64,000 bases of DNA, taken from assembly GCA_033398695.1 (NCBI GenBank), contig CM065819.1, forward strand, positions 1,475,501 through 1,539,500. The letters are read 5' to 3'. Under the pieces are notes generated by a model that was given only the letters and a program-made list of their open reading frames with translations, did no database searches and was not told where the DNA came from. This DNA comes from Orobanche coerulescens. Taxonomy: Eukaryota; Streptophyta; Magnoliopsida; Lamiales; Orobanchaceae. Position numbers and translations under genes: made by a program. Positions 1 through 11,039 of this stretch are shown piece by piece; the stretch's first letter is position 1; each line of letters opens with the position of its first letter.

Positions 1-464
1 GAGATCAGGTGAGAACCGAAGAAGAGAAGATCCTTCATTTTGACAGACGAATGAAGCCGGAGATTCGCCAGTATATGGCAGAATTCACATGCACTTCGTT
101 GAGGGATTATCAGGATCGAGTCTTAGCCTACGAACTAGCTACGTTATTGTCGGAGCATGTGCACGAGTCGAAAAAGCAGAGGAAGTCCGATGACCTTATG
201 GACAATACAAGAGTTGGTGTTTCTAGATTGCAACATCGTAGTCTTTCTGTTGTGAGGCTCCATTGCTCGATGCATGGGACTGAGACTTTCAAGTCGTCTG
301 CTTTGACTCCTGGTAAAGCCAAGAGGTGTTTTAACTGTAATGTGTCGGGGCATGTTCGTGCGCATTGCCCTTCTCCGCCAGTAACGTATTACAAGTGTGG
401 ACTCATGGGACACCGGGTTCAGTTTTGTGAGTTAGTCACCGAGCCTTCCGATGCACAGACTTGA
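1..464 (+). CDS. gag: gag C-terminal fragment of G1, 5' incomplete
   Basis: The frame is open from the window edge (first full codon at position 3) to a stop at 462-464. It covers the end of the capsid region and the nucleocapsid. The capsid part (DQVRTEEEK..., RMKPEIRQYM, LRDYQDR) aligns by eye with the G5 gag. A first zinc knuckle, CFNCNVSGHVRAHC, is a complete CX2CX4HX4C. The second reads YYKCGLMGHRVQFC: the first zinc-binding Cys has become Tyr. Gag would package element RNA in cytoplasmic particles. A GTG at 9 is not a real start, because the frame clearly continues upstream. Confidence 0.8.
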   Translation, partial: DQVRTEEEKILHFDRRMKPEIRQYMAEFTCTSLRDYQDRVLAYELATLLSEHVHESKKQRKSDDLMDNTRVGVSRLQHRSLSVVRLHCSMHGTETFKSSALTPGKAKRCFNCNVSGHVRAHCPSPPVTYYKCGLMGHRVQFCELVTEPSDAQT

Positions 465-548
465 GCACTAATATCAGGGTCGACTCCGAGGAGTCCCTGA
501 GTGTGTAGTCTACCAATTGTATGTTGTGTTATTTCATTGCCTTGTTGT

Positions 549-592
549 TTCGAATTTCGAGGATGAACTTCTTCTATTAGAAGAGAATCGGA
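549..592 (+). other. decayed second polypurine tract region of G1
   Basis: The stretch with the hairpin-like ATTTCGAGGATGAACTTCTT and then a purine run resembles the true 3' junction of this element at 1243-1290, but is decayed. It lies just after the gag stop. Equivalent stretches follow gag in G2, G3 and G5. Confidence 0.5.
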
Positions 593-1242
593 TTTTTGAA
601 CTTTTTTGTTCTTAATCATATCAACTCTTTTGTGTTCATTGATATATTCTGAACTTGTCCTATCGTTTGTTTTTGTTGATCGAACGAGTTGTGGTATTGT
701 TTTGGATTAATCCGTTTGTCAATGTGACTTTTCCGAATTCGACTCCATTCCTATGAGTCGTATGTTAATGCATACCTTGTCGTTTTTAGCAGACCATCTA
801 TTGTCTCGAGTCGAAGTGTGTACTTCGAAATGGTTATTTGATTTTGTCGTCCGTCGTGATTCGAATATGATTGTTCCACCGTTGTTGTCTCGATCGTTGT
901 GGTTTGATCGCTTGTTGTCCGGTCTTGTTAGTATTATATCGTGATTTCTAAGCATTCATATTTCTTCGTAATTTCCTTAAGTTCGGGAAATTAACTTCGT
1001 TTTCGATCTTCCAATCCTTGGGTTGTGGAATTTCGTATTTGTTCAGCGATTAACTCACTTTTCGATTGATGTACTGTTTGGGCTGGTCAACCATATAGAT
1101 TTTGTTCATTGCATTTCGTTATCATTCTGGCGCAGCGATATGGATGGTAGCAGCCACGTGCTGCATGTGATTCGTTGCAGGTTGTCGGAAATGGATAGCG
1201 TATGTTATCTGGAATTGTTTTGCGTTGATCGTTCTATGTTTC

Positions 1243-1280
1243 AAGTTTCAGGGATGAAACTTCTTTTAAGAGGGGTAGAA
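1243..1280 (+). other. pre-PPT hairpin and polypurine tract of G1
   Basis: The inverted repeat AAGTTTCA...TGAAACTT (1243-1262) has a four-base loop. It is followed by the purine-rich TTTTAAGAGGGGTAGAA that ends at the LTR. The polypurine tract primes plus-strand DNA synthesis in this class. The hairpin is conserved in G2 to G5. Confidence 0.75.
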
Positions 1281-1448
1281 TGTAATACCCGAGATCTTCA
1301 TTCTAGTTTCGTTGAGTTTTTCTGCGGATTATCGGACTGGCGTTGTCCATGTCTTTGGAATGTTGTGCCATGCATGGTTGTGTCATGAGTTGACATGTGA
1401 TTGATTTCCATTTCAGATCATTGCATGAGTTTTTGACTCATTGCAGTG

Positions 1449-1824
1449 TAGCGCACGCTACCGCTTGTGGTATAGTGCGCGCTACTGTGCCATTGTTAGC
1501 ACATGCTACCGGGGGTGTAGCGCACGCTAACTGGCAGTCCAGAGGCAGTCCAGGAGCTACTGGACTGGGACTGGAGTCTCGTTACCGCACGGTATGGTTG
1601 GTAGATAGCGCACGCTATGGTCCGCCCAGCGCATGCTAATCGTTCTTACTAGCGCACGCTACCTGGTAGGTGCAGACCAGTCCAGGAGCCACTGGACTGG
1701 ATTCGTGACTCATTAGCGCACGCTACAGATATTGGCTAGTGCAAGCTAACTGTGTTATAGGCGGTATGTTTTGGAGAGTTGACCCCGTTAGCGCGAGCTA
1801 ATGCAGTGTGTTTAGCGCATGCTA
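1449..1824 (+). repeat. U3 cluster of TAGCGYRCGCTA palindromes in G1
   Basis: About eleven copies of a 12-base near-palindrome of type TAGCGCACGCTA lie at irregular spacing (for example 1449, 1517, 1605, 1650, 1713 and 1813), some with one or two changes. The cluster ends about 12 bases before the TATA box. The position suggests enhancer or protein-binding sites, which is inference. Confidence 0.85.
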
Positions 1825-1836
1825 ATAACTATCCAG

Positions 1837-1844
1837 TATAAATA
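1837..1844 (+). promoter_or_regulatory. TATA box of the G1 LTR
   Basis: TATAAATA lies about 556 bases into the LTR, directly after the palindrome cluster. Transcription would begin about 30 bases downstream. Confidence 0.7.
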
Positions 1845-3005
1845 CTGGACAACAGCCTTCACTTTGTCATTTCTCACCCTTCTTCATCCCTTTCCGACGG
1901 GATCGAGCTCTTGGAGGGTTTTTGGGCAATCTTCATCACCAATCTTCATCCTGAGGTGGATTTATGTATGTCTGACATCATCTAATCATCTTCTTGGCCC
2001 AAATCAAGGTATTCTCTTCTTAGAAACCTAGTTCTTGAATTTTGGGGGTATCTCCTTGGTTCTTCGATTTAATCCGAGGATGATGAATCGATTATGTAAT
2101 TCTTGTTGTCTTGGTCATGATCTTCGGATTTTTGAAATCATTCATGATTTTATATCACTCGAAACATAGTTCTTGATTCCTTTGAGAAACCCTTAGATCC
2201 TTGTTGTTCTTAGTGTTGATTTTGATTCCGATTAATTTGTAGATTCGTGATGGTATTGTTCTCATAGTATTCGTGGGACTGTTGAGATTCTTTATCGTTA
2301 CTTGGAAGCTCAAGGGCTGCTCGAACCCGTCCGTTCGTCGTTCTGTTGCTCGTGGTTTTGAGGCAAGTATCTTGCCCAGACACTTTGGATTTCGTAAGAT
2401 ATAATAATTGCTGACTGTCTATGTGAAAATTGAATGTTTTATTGAACTTCCAAAAGAATCGATGAATATTCTCGATAAGTGTTTTCTTTCAAAATTAACT
2501 TGAGTGTTTGAGATCGAATGTGTCATTCTGAGAATGGGTATTAGTATTGTATGTTGTGCCTGGTTTTCGTGGGGTACTGTTAGGTGACTTTTGTCATGAT
2601 GATGTGTGATGTTGTGCGGTTTCCCATTGGGTTGTTCACTCGGGGATGTTTCAAGGAGGCTCCGAGGTCCGTGGCCTACTAGCACGGGATGCGAATAACC
2701 CTTGGGAGGATGTCGATGTGGATATTTGGGTCTTAGACCCCGTGATTTGTTATTGGAATTGTATTTTGGAAATAACCTTTGGGCTGGGCCCCGAAATGGT
2801 TTTCAGAAGGCTGGGAATTCTTTAAAACATTTTACTAGATGTTTACCTCATTTCATTCCTACCTTTCATAGTTTGTAGATTATATTGTTAGTCTTGCTTG
2901 TGTCCGATTGCGGAGGCCATTCTAGTGAGTACTCTGAGTATATGGTTTATAGTCCTTTGCATTGGAAGTCAAATATTACTACTGAGTGTGAGAGTTATTT
3001 CCGTT

Positions 3006-3147
3006 CACTCCGAGAGGGCCTGACTAGGCCGAGGAAGGATCCGCGCATTGTCGGGTATGCGAACATTCGGATTAGCCACTCCGAGAGGGCCTGATGGGGC
3101 CAAGGAGAGATTCGCGCATTGTCGGGTCCACGGTTAATCCGAGAGTA
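3006..3147 (+). repeat. 71-bp tandem repeat, two copies
   Basis: CACTCCGAGAGGGCCTGA begins at 3006 and again at 3077, and each copy continues to GCGCATTGTCGGGT. The position corresponds to the tandem repeats found in the R/U5 part of the other G elements. Confidence 0.8.
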
Positions 3148-3523
3148 TTTTTAGCCTTATGGCTTAGTGCATTTTGTGATATGTCTGGAGTATCACGATG
3201 TTTTCACTTCCGTAATGCTTGGGGATGTAATAGATATTTATCAGAGGTGCTTGGACTAGAATGGCTTAAGAATGATGTGTTGTGTGGAATTGGTCCTTAG
3301 TTGTGAATTGATATCTGACAATAGTTTTCGTGATTATTTTCCAATCAAAAACTCTCGGGATTCGGAGTTGTTTTCAAAAGTGCTTACTTGTTCAATTCTA
3401 CTTTCAAGACTTGAATTATTTTAACTAAATGAAACATCTCGGGAAGTCTTTCTAAATTAATCAAGTTATTGTATTCCCAGAATATGATATGTATGGATTG
3501 TAATTGTATTTTATACTTGCACT

Positions 3524-3566
3524 AGCAAAACAGTGGAGTTTTGCTAACCCCCGAGTATTCGAGGGG
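3524..3566 (+). other. double hairpin in the G1 LTR
   Basis: Stem 1 is AGCAAAA...TTTTGCT (3524-3545). Two bases later comes stem 2, CCCCCGA-GTAT-TCGAGGGG, with one mismatch (3548-3566). The same pair occurs in G2, G3 and G5, and weakly in G6. Confidence 0.7.
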
Positions 3567-3993
3567 TGGATGTCTGTATTGCGTCCAGGTATTTGCAGGT
3601 TGCTGGGGAGCGAACCACAGGATCGGTACAAATGATGATGGAAGACGGCGATACTAATCACATGAAGACCAGTCGTTGAGTATTTTGGTAGAGTCTTGTT
3701 GTTTGTCTCTCCGTTGTATTGTTCCCCTGTTTTACAGGGATGTTGATGTGTTCTAATCCCTGCATGGGTACGAGTTATGAGGATCAGTTATGTATGTTGA
3801 TATTGTGTTGTGGCAAAAGACCAAATCGTTCTAGTGGTTCGACTTTAGCCGTGTTGGCATGTATGGTTTATCGTGTTTTTCTATATTAAGACTGGTAGAT
3901 CCTCACCGAGAGGGTCTGCGGCGCTGTAATATTCCCAATCGGTTTGGGGGTGTTACAGATGGTAGCCTCCAAAGACCGATCAACCTCGACAGG

Positions 3994-5793
3994 TTATAAT
4001 GATGCTCGTGAGTCAACAATACGATGACTTGTGGGTAGGTTGGTGACTTCATTTATGATGATCCCCTTTGAAATTCCCCTCACCCTTCCACCCTGTCTAA
4101 CTCCGCCAGCCGGCTGAGCCCACAAGTTTGGGTAAAATTCGTCTTCCGGAGGGGGGGTTTGATGAATGCAATGCCTCAATGAGCTTATAGTATCGGTCCT
4201 GTTTCAGGTAATATTTACATAAAAAGTGAACAAGCTACACAGTTTACAAATTAGGGACGTAATCGTAATACAAGTGAAAAAATATAAAGCTAAACTTACG
4301 TATTGTTCTGCACTTCGGGCATCTATCCGTTTGGGAGTAAAGACTCCCGACTCAGCTTCTCCCTCCTCCGATTGAGCCTCGCTGCTGCCCTCACCAAATT
4401 TTTTTTTCTTTTGATATTTTTCCATTTCTTTCCCATTGGTGATGTGAGTCTTCATGAAGGCCAAAGGATTAAACACTGGGTCCTCTACCGGTCTCTCCCT
4501 CTCGCATACCGGTCTTTGGTACATCTTCGACGCAGCATCACTCGCCTATGTGATGACACATAATTGAAGACAACATATATTATATAATAAAACGTTGACA
4601 GAATTTATACGTACCATAGAATGAGCATGATCGTACATGCTCATACTGCCTCCAGTATATGTACCCGGTGCTTTTGCGTAATCACACCGGTACTCTCATC
4701 GTAAAGAGTGACCCTATTTTTAAATTTCTAAAAGGCCTCATTCTTCTTCGCTTCGGTCTTCCAACCCTTCCACAAGATCTTGAACTCTTTTTCCTTCAAC
4801 CACTTCTCCCGCTGACTAACTGGCTTTTGATATGCTTTATTTTTGGCGTGCATAAGCATATCAATAAACCGTCCGTGGCTATATCTGTCCCAATACCATG
4901 CAATTTTCTCCTCATCCGATTTCTCCCACCTCTAACGCATCTGGAAAAATATAATAACAAATATTAGAAAATCGAAAAACAATCAAATGTTTTTGGCACA
5001 ACAGCAGAACATAACAGTTTGAGTAAAATGAATGCAGTTTTACCATCAGTTTTACCATAAATTGTAATTAAATAGCAACTGTAATAATATACCCCAAATT
5101 CCCACCACAACTCGTTCCTCATCCATCGAGAGACCTCGACCCAATGCTCTTCACCAGAGTAGTACCTCTTAAGTAAGCCGACAATATCACTCTCGGCCTT
5201 CTTCGAACTAAACCCAACTATTTTTGGCAAAGGACGAATTAGTTTTCGATCATCATACTTCTCTTTCGCCTTGGAGATCTCACTCGGACCCCTCCCTGGT
5301 GGCTGTGCTAAAACCTCTTGATCCTCATCGTACTCAAACTCCATCGGCTCCTCTGGAATAGAAAATGTGATGCAATAAGGGACCACCTGGTGGGGGATCA
5401 GTAGTAGGTGGCTGCAACGGTGGCTGATCGTGTGACACGGTCCTCGAAATCCCCGCATATGGTCCATGGCCAATCAGTGTGTGCTGCTGTGATACCTCTG
5501 GACTGTCAATATGTCCATCAGAAGGATTGCCGCCACCAATAAATGGAATATGCTGGCTCCCATGAGATAACAACGAACCATAACCCATGTACCATGTAAA
5601 TTCGGCATCACTAAACGGACGCCAATGCTGGAGTCCCGAGTCGGTATGCAAATGCCGTTGTTGTAGTTGCTGCCCAAATGGTATGTGTCGGGTCAGATCT
5701 TCTATCTCTGGTCGTATGACAGACTCACTCCTATGTGATGACAAATGACTCTGGTATACTACGAGAAGACGAGGGACTCGAACTAATACTCAT
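3994..5793 (-). pseudogene. decayed multi-exon plant transposase-like gene
   Basis: A possible start ATG is at 5793, followed by a frame to about 5390 rich in Ser, His, Gln and Pro. A frame jump leads to an acidic stretch and a charged domain with DDRKLIRP and WMRNELWWEF. A plausible intron (GTATATT...TTTTTCCAG) leads to an exon near 4920-4620 containing HAKNKAYQKP, three in-frame stops or shifts, and then TYTGGSMSMYDHAHSM. A third exon (about 4524-4300) ends at GTAAGT, and a last piece follows the acceptor near 4204. The layout and the TGGS-type motif recall the plant Transposase_24 (Ptta/En-Spm accessory) family. That assignment is recognition from memory. G1 has been inserted at its 3' side. 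It could instead be a captured host gene. Confidence 0.5.
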
Positions 5794-6451
5794 CCGGCGA
5801 GGTAAATTGTGAGATTTTCTGGAAATGAAATGCCTAATTTTCAATACCAAATTTAGATTTGAGAAGTTATTATTAATATATTTATTTAAATAATTATAAA
5901 GCTGATGGTGGAAAAAATTGTGGAGTTTCGAAGTATCACCTATTCAAATATTCAGCAAATTTCGATCTCAATTGAAATATTCAGCAAATTTCGAAGTGCG
6001 TGTTATAGTTATTTAATTTAGTCCACTAAGTTCAGTTCAGTTCATCTCAATTGAAATATTCAGCAAATTTCGATCCGAAAAATAGAGTCTAAATGAGGCA
6101 ATTTCATAGTCAATATGGAAAAAATCACTGAACCTATAAAGGACGGTTCGCAAAAATTCAAACATCTAATCTGAAACTGAAAGGAATAATAACAAGCATC
6201 AACGTAATAGTTATGGCTTTTTACTGTTTGATTATGTACTTTTAACCTGATAACAGAGACGGAGAGGGCCTCCACGACCTTTCCGTTTTGAAAATACTTG
6301 GCTTGAAGAAGCGGACCTCCCGGTGGTTGTTAATGATAGTTGGGTGAGAAGTGGCGATAGCGATTTTATGGCGAAAATGGAGGATTGTACGGCTGTCGTT
6401 GATTCTTGGGGATGAAAATTGCGATGCAGGTACAGATTGGAGATATCCAAA
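5794..6451. other. AT-rich spacer, no gene seen
   Basis: This may be upstream sequence of the transposase-like relic. It contains three close copies of a phrase around ATTGAAATATTCAGCAAATT between about 5941 and 6072. No domain is recognisable in its short frames. CCAAA (6447-6451) would be the left target duplication of G2. Confidence 0.5.
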
Positions 6452-6856
6452 TGTAACACCCCCAGAATTCGACTGGAAATAGCACATGCCGTAGATCCTT
6501 CTAATAAGAATCTACCAGGCTAAACTCCAAAAGACTGCTCAATAATAGACTGGCCGAGGTCAAATTAATTACAAAACAGACCGGCATGGTCATTAAACAA
6601 ATCAAAAACCAACATAGTTCACAACTAAACGACAATATTAAACTTGAATACAGAAAAGAATGACAACTCAATTTCATAAATGGAAACCACACCCGTGCAA
6701 GGGTGAATACTCGATCACAAGAGAATTACCGACCAAAATAAAACAACAGTAAAGACTCCGACTCTTGTGTGATTAGCATCATCGCCCTCCGTCTTCTTCC
6801 AAGCCAATCCCGTGACTGCTCCCGAGCTGCAAACCGGAGCGCAACACAGGCACCCA

Positions 6857-6895
6857 CCTCCCAAATACTCGGGGGTTAGCAAACTGAAATTTGCT
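6857..6895 (-). other. double hairpin in the G2 3' LTR
   Basis: On the minus strand AGCAAA-TTTCAG-TTTGCT is followed by CCCCCGAGTATTTGGGAGG, a partly paired version of the C/G-rich stem. The other LTR has the same block at about 12421-12461. Confidence 0.6.
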
Positions 6896-7310
6896 AGTAC
6901 AAGTACATAATATACAAGATATACGAAAAATATCAACACAAAACTCAACAGCCGCGAAGCCTTAACACGAACCACACATTCTGACGACCAGTACAGAAGT
7001 GCATTCACTTACACAAGGTGAAAGAGATTCACACAGTCATATTTTCCTTATGGAACATAACATCAATGAAAACTTTATACGAGCCCCAATGAGTCAAAAG
7101 AACTAGTTCGAAACCCCCTTCTTTAAAAAAAAAATTTTTGAAAAATATTTTGATAAGATGGTTTGAAAATGTTATTATTGACGCGGGCCATTTGGAATGA
7201 TTTGGGGTTTTGAAAAATCGAATGGAAATGCTTTAGAAAATAGCTTCAAAGTTTCTCGGGTCCTTGACCCAGTATGTGAAAAACAATTTCACAGGAAAGT
7301 CATTTCAACA

Positions 7311-7510
7311 TTATTCGGGACCCAATTTACAAAATACTATCACAAGAACAATCATCTCAACATCTCACGGGGTCCTCGACCCAATCCAAATAATATCATA
7401 ACAACAACCATTATCTCAATCATCTCACGGGGTCCTCGACCCAATCCACAGAACATCATCACAAGAACAATCATCTCAACATCTCAAAGGGTCCTCGACC
7501 TAATCCACAG
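7311..7510 (-). repeat. 59-60-bp tandem repeat in the G2 3' LTR, three copies
   Basis: GGTCCTCGAC recurs at 7371, 7431 and 7490 within a longer repeated unit. The 5' LTR of the same element has five copies, so copy number changed after or during insertion. Confidence 0.85.
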
Positions 7511-8330
7511 AATATCATATCAGCACAGTCAAAGTCACAACCTCCCATTTCGACAAATCCTGCTCAAGACCCTTGATTAATTAACCCTCGGAAATCTCGT
7601 CAGATATCCTTGGTTAATTAATCATGATACCAACATTTAAAACAAGTTGAAACAAACTTTCAGAAGCACGAATCTCAGTCTTTATCGAGACAAACATTTT
7701 AAAACGAGTTGAAAAGAACTTTTGAAGTATGAAAATTTTTCGGTATCAGGGTCTTAGCTGTCACTCGAATATCCATAACCAATAAGTCTGTCATGCGCCT
7801 CCATTGCACACCTGTGCACTGGTGTTCACTACACTATGTTGGCCGGCCCTTGAACATGTCACCGCGTCGGCGCTCACTCCCGTAAGAGCTGCCCCTTGCA
7901 CACGCATTCAGTAACACCAGCGTTCATCAACCATATGGAGCCGCTCATTGCAGCGTACACCAGACCGGAGTTCACGCCTTGCCCCCAGAGGCTTCCAGAT
8001 ACGTCGTCTCTCATAAAAAATATTCACATTGTTTCATACATCAAGCACACAGCCCATCATTGCAACAATTATCAAAATCAGTACACAAATTCACACAATT
8101 TATCGGTCTGTCATTAACTACAGAGACAAACAACTTCACGCACGTTATTCTCAAAACTCAGCACAATATGTCTTCAGGCATAAACAACCAAGACCGCACA
8201 TATATCCCTATATCGTAATTCAACCAATACATATACCTGACTATATTATCTCTATAAATATAGTTTATACTCTAATCCAAATTAAGTACCTCAAACTAAT
8301 ATTAGCATCAATCACTCAACATTCATAAAC

Positions 8331-8332
<2 letters not shown>

Positions 8333-8376
<44 letters not shown>
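8333..8376. repeat. AT dinucleotide run
   Basis: A GT start followed by about forty bases of alternating T and A lies within the G2 LTR. Confidence 0.9.
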
Positions 8377-8380
<4 letters not shown>

Positions 8381-9006
8381 ATAAAATAATACATGCACTT
8401 CGGAAACAATGATTTTAGGTAGATATAATTCGTATATTAAGGTACTTGCCTTGGTAAGCTTTCGCGAATACTCCGAAGAATATGGCCGATCGGAAAAACT
8501 CCGGAACTCCGATGAAAACGACGAACGGAAGGGGTTCAACACCGGCTCTTCACAGGGAATTCGATTCTAATATCCTATCATAAATTAAACAATGATTATA
8601 CGAGGAAAAACATTATAAATCGTCCGAATTTCCCTCTGCGACATTTTATCGGATACCTTTAAGGCGTCTAATAAGAACTCATTTAAATGATGAGTCTGTA
8701 ATGATAAATTCGTGGAGATAAAGTGGAATTAGTAGAATGTAACTTAATTTTTGATAGTCCATCGTTATAATAAGCTAATTCGGATTAAAGGGATGAAATC
8801 AACCAAAATCGCCAAAACTAGATTTTTAGGAAATCATACCTTGATTCGATGGATCGGAGAATATTATAGGATGATTAATCGATGTTAGAAACTCAAAAAT
8901 GACGTGGATCGGTAGTTATACACCATGCCTTCATGTTATCCAAGCCTTGATTCCGGAAGAGGTGAGTTAGGGTGAGAAAATGGGTGAAGAATACATCTGC
9001 CCGATC

Positions 9007-9018
9007 ATATATATATAC
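9007..9018 (-). promoter_or_regulatory. TATA-like run of the G2 LTR
   Basis: An alternating TA run lies directly downstream of the palindrome cluster, where other families have a clear TATA box. The exact box cannot be fixed. Confidence 0.45.
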
Positions 9019-9028
9019 ATACGTGCAT

Positions 9029-9553
9029 TAGCGCGCGCTACGGATGCCAGGTAGCATACGCTAACGGGCCGGCCTTGGTACAGAACCTTCATTCGGGACC
9101 TACCAATACGTGCCAGTCAACCCTTCCAGAACCTCCCGGACTAATCTGCTTGGCCAGGTAGCGTACGCTGGGCGGCCGAATAGCGTGCGCTACACCTGCC
9201 GATTAGCGCGCAGTGACCGGTAGTAGCTTGCGCTACCTGCCGATCCTTTCGGAGTCCAGAACCTCATAAACCTTTCTGCCCAGCCAGGTAGCGTGCGCTG
9301 GACGGTCGGATAGCGTGCGCTACACCTTCCGATTAGCGCGCACAGTGACCGGCAGCAGCGTGCGCTACCTACTGATCCTTCCGGAGTCCAAAACCTCAGA
9401 AACCTTTTTGCCCAGCCAGGTAGCATGTGCTCGGTGGCCGAATAGCGTGCGTTATGCCTGCCGAGTTAGCGCGCACAGTGACCAACAGTAGCGTGCGCTA
9501 TGCCGGTTCCTGCCGATTAGCGTGCGCTGCCTTCCGACAGTAGCATGCGCTAT
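9029..9553 (-). repeat. U3 palindrome cluster and 131-bp repeat of G2
   Basis: About sixteen copies or variants of TAGCGTGCGCTA occur, including the fully symmetric TAGCGCGCGCTA at 9029. Part of the cluster is carried on a tandem repeat whose unit begins CCAGGTAGC at 9154, 9284 and 9416 (period 130-132). The cluster lies just upstream, on the minus strand, of an AT-rich TATA-like run. Confidence 0.85.
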
Positions 9554-9823
9554 GCCGGTTCCTACCGCACCTGTCCGACTAGTGCCCAGCCGCCATGGCC
9601 CGATGACTCAATTTCCGAAAATGCACGGAACGAACACGACGAAACGCTCGTGGATAACATCATCGATCCGAAATGAAAACAACATATAACAAATCACCAC
9701 ATACAGCCATAAACATAAAATCAGTCATCGAGAAAAATAATACCAACGCTCGACAACCGAGAAATTTCTGGTCTAAAAAGAAAAAGTTTCAGATTAACTA
9801 GAACAAAAATCTCGGGTATTACA

Positions 9824-9860
9824 TTCTACTCCCTTAAAATAAGTTTCATCCCGAAACTTA
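9824..9860 (-). other. polypurine tract and pre-PPT hairpin of G2
   Basis: The minus strand reads AAGTTTCGGGATGAAACTT and then TTTTAAGGGAGTAGAA up to the LTR. The innermost hairpin pair is G·U, against G-C in G3 and G5. Confidence 0.75.
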
Positions 9861-10524
9861 AAATAGAGAGCGGTAGAACAAACACGGAAAAATAACTACT
9901 TTGCTCAGTCCCAAAACATCACGAGCCATGCGCAAACGCAAGAATCCAAGAAATACAATGAACTGACTAATCAAGTATCTGTACGTGAGTCGAGGTGATA
10001 AAAATATATATGAATACGAGGAGTCAAAGTGGAGGAGTATGAATTTGGAGATAAAAGCTCCAAGAGTTAAGAAAAATCACGAAATGGCTCAGACGTCCTG
10101 AAACCATGCTTCGAGCTCGACCAATCACATCCAGGCTTATAACACATTTGGAAATATTAATTGCACGTGTGGGAACAATAGTTTCGAACAAAGTTTGCAA
10201 GGATCAAATTCGGATATGGAAAGTCCACAATAATCCACGGAGTTTAACAAAACAGCTCCGAAATTCATTCGGAGGATGCTAGGCTAAGTAGAACAGGGTA
10301 GTTTAAAATTATCGAGAGGATCACAAATGAATTACCCACAATGAAAAGTCACCCAACACCAAAAGTACTACGAAAAGTAGGGTAATACATTGCCCGATAC
10401 TAAAAAGAAGTTTCGTCCCCGAAACATAAAACAACCAGAGTTGGAAACGTAAAGTAATGTAATGGAAAACGATCAAAGTCACGATTGTTGGAAACATCAA
10501 CAACTAGGACATATTACAAAATAT
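9861..10524 (-). other. noncoding 3' interior of G2
   Basis: No gene is seen between the end of the gag relic and the polypurine tract. It includes the decayed second junction at 10378-10428. Confidence 0.6.
10378..10428 (-). other. decayed second PPT and LTR edge of G2
   Basis: The minus strand has GTTTCGGGGACGAAAC, CTTCTTTTTAG and then TGTATTACCC. This mirrors the true junction (hairpin, purines, TGTAATACCC) about 550 bases further on. Confidence 0.6.
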
Positions 10525-11039
10525 TCATTCTCCCATATTAGGCACTTCCGAAGAAAACCTAGGGTTTCGGGACACCCTCCGATCATTTGCTCCGCTCGCC
10601 AATAGGGTAGCACTATTTTCTAATTTGGACACCATCTCACAGTAGTTCTCTCGGTGACCTTCACACCCGCACTGTAACAAGCCAAGAGTGGAAAGGGACC
10701 ATTTGCACGAATATGCCCCTGACCATTGCAGTTGAAGCACCTCCCATTCTTACCGAGAGTCAATGATGCCGGCTTGGGATTCCCAGAATTCACTCCCGAC
10801 CGCGAAGATGATGCGTTCGAATGACGTGGGGGTTTGGGAGCCTTAGTCCCTTCAACGCACAAAATATTTCCAGATGTCATCGGTTTCTTCGCTTCGCTCG
10901 TAGGCTCGACCACTGAGGAGATTTCGTAGGATATCGTCTGATCTTGATACTCCTTCACCGTAGCATGAATCATTGTCGTACGAACCACCTCACCGCTTCC
11001 ACTTCCATCATCACGTCTACGTCCGCCAAGGCTCGACAT
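10525..11039 (-). pseudogene. gag: degenerate gag of G2
   Basis: A frame from 11039 to 10620 keeps a short capsid remnant (VKEYQDQTISYE) that corresponds to the end of the capsid region of the G5 gag. Most of the capsid domain is missing. The first zinc knuckle is CFNCNGQGHIRANG, with its last Cys changed to Gly. The second knuckle (CGCEGHRENYC) is only in another frame (10740-10525), so there is a frameshift between them. It is not expected to give working Gag. Confidence 0.75.

Larger units (their letters stand above)
465..1280 (+). other. noncoding 3' interior of G1
   Basis: There is no credible gene between gag and the 3' LTR, where pol would lie in an autonomous element. The sequence is recognisably related to 26097-26866 in G3. 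Shared phrases include the stretch around TTTTGTTGATCGAAC and TGTGGTATTGTTTTGGA. This shows that the pol-less arrangement is shared and inherited rather than a private deletion. Small frames such as 1023-1388 have no recognisable domain. Confidence 0.7.
1..3957 (+). mobile_element. G1: Ty3/gypsy gag-only element, 3' part
   Basis: The element holds the end of a gag frame, a noncoding 3' interior, a hairpin with polypurine tract, and a long 3' LTR (1281-3957) that starts TGTAATACCC and ends TGTTACA. The 5' LTR and the start of gag lie left of the window. Gag and the 3' LTR are separated by only about 0.8 kb with no protease, reverse transcriptase or integrase, so this copy cannot be autonomous. 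The gag and LTR termini resemble Tekay/Del-type chromoviruses, which is inference from family knowledge. It abuts the transposase-like relic on its right, and GATGG (3958-3962) should be its target duplication. Confidence 0.85.
1281..3957 (+). repeat. 3' LTR of G1 (2677 bp)
   Basis: The start is fixed by the polypurine tract and TGTAATACCC, and the end by GGGGGTGTTACA followed by unrelated sequence. In order it holds a palindrome cluster, a TATA box at 1837, a two-copy 71-bp repeat near 3006, and a double hairpin at 3524-3566. I find no gene in it. Small open frames are scattered and have no domain. Confidence 0.85.
6452..9823 (-). repeat. 3' LTR of G2 (3372 bp)
   Basis: On the plus strand it starts TGTAACACCCCCAG and ends GGGTATTACA, beside the polypurine tract. 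From its own 5' end it holds a palindrome cluster (9553-9029), a TATA-like run near 9018-9007, a dinucleotide run, three copies of a 59-60-bp repeat and a double hairpin. The short open frames are not supported as genes. Confidence 0.85.
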
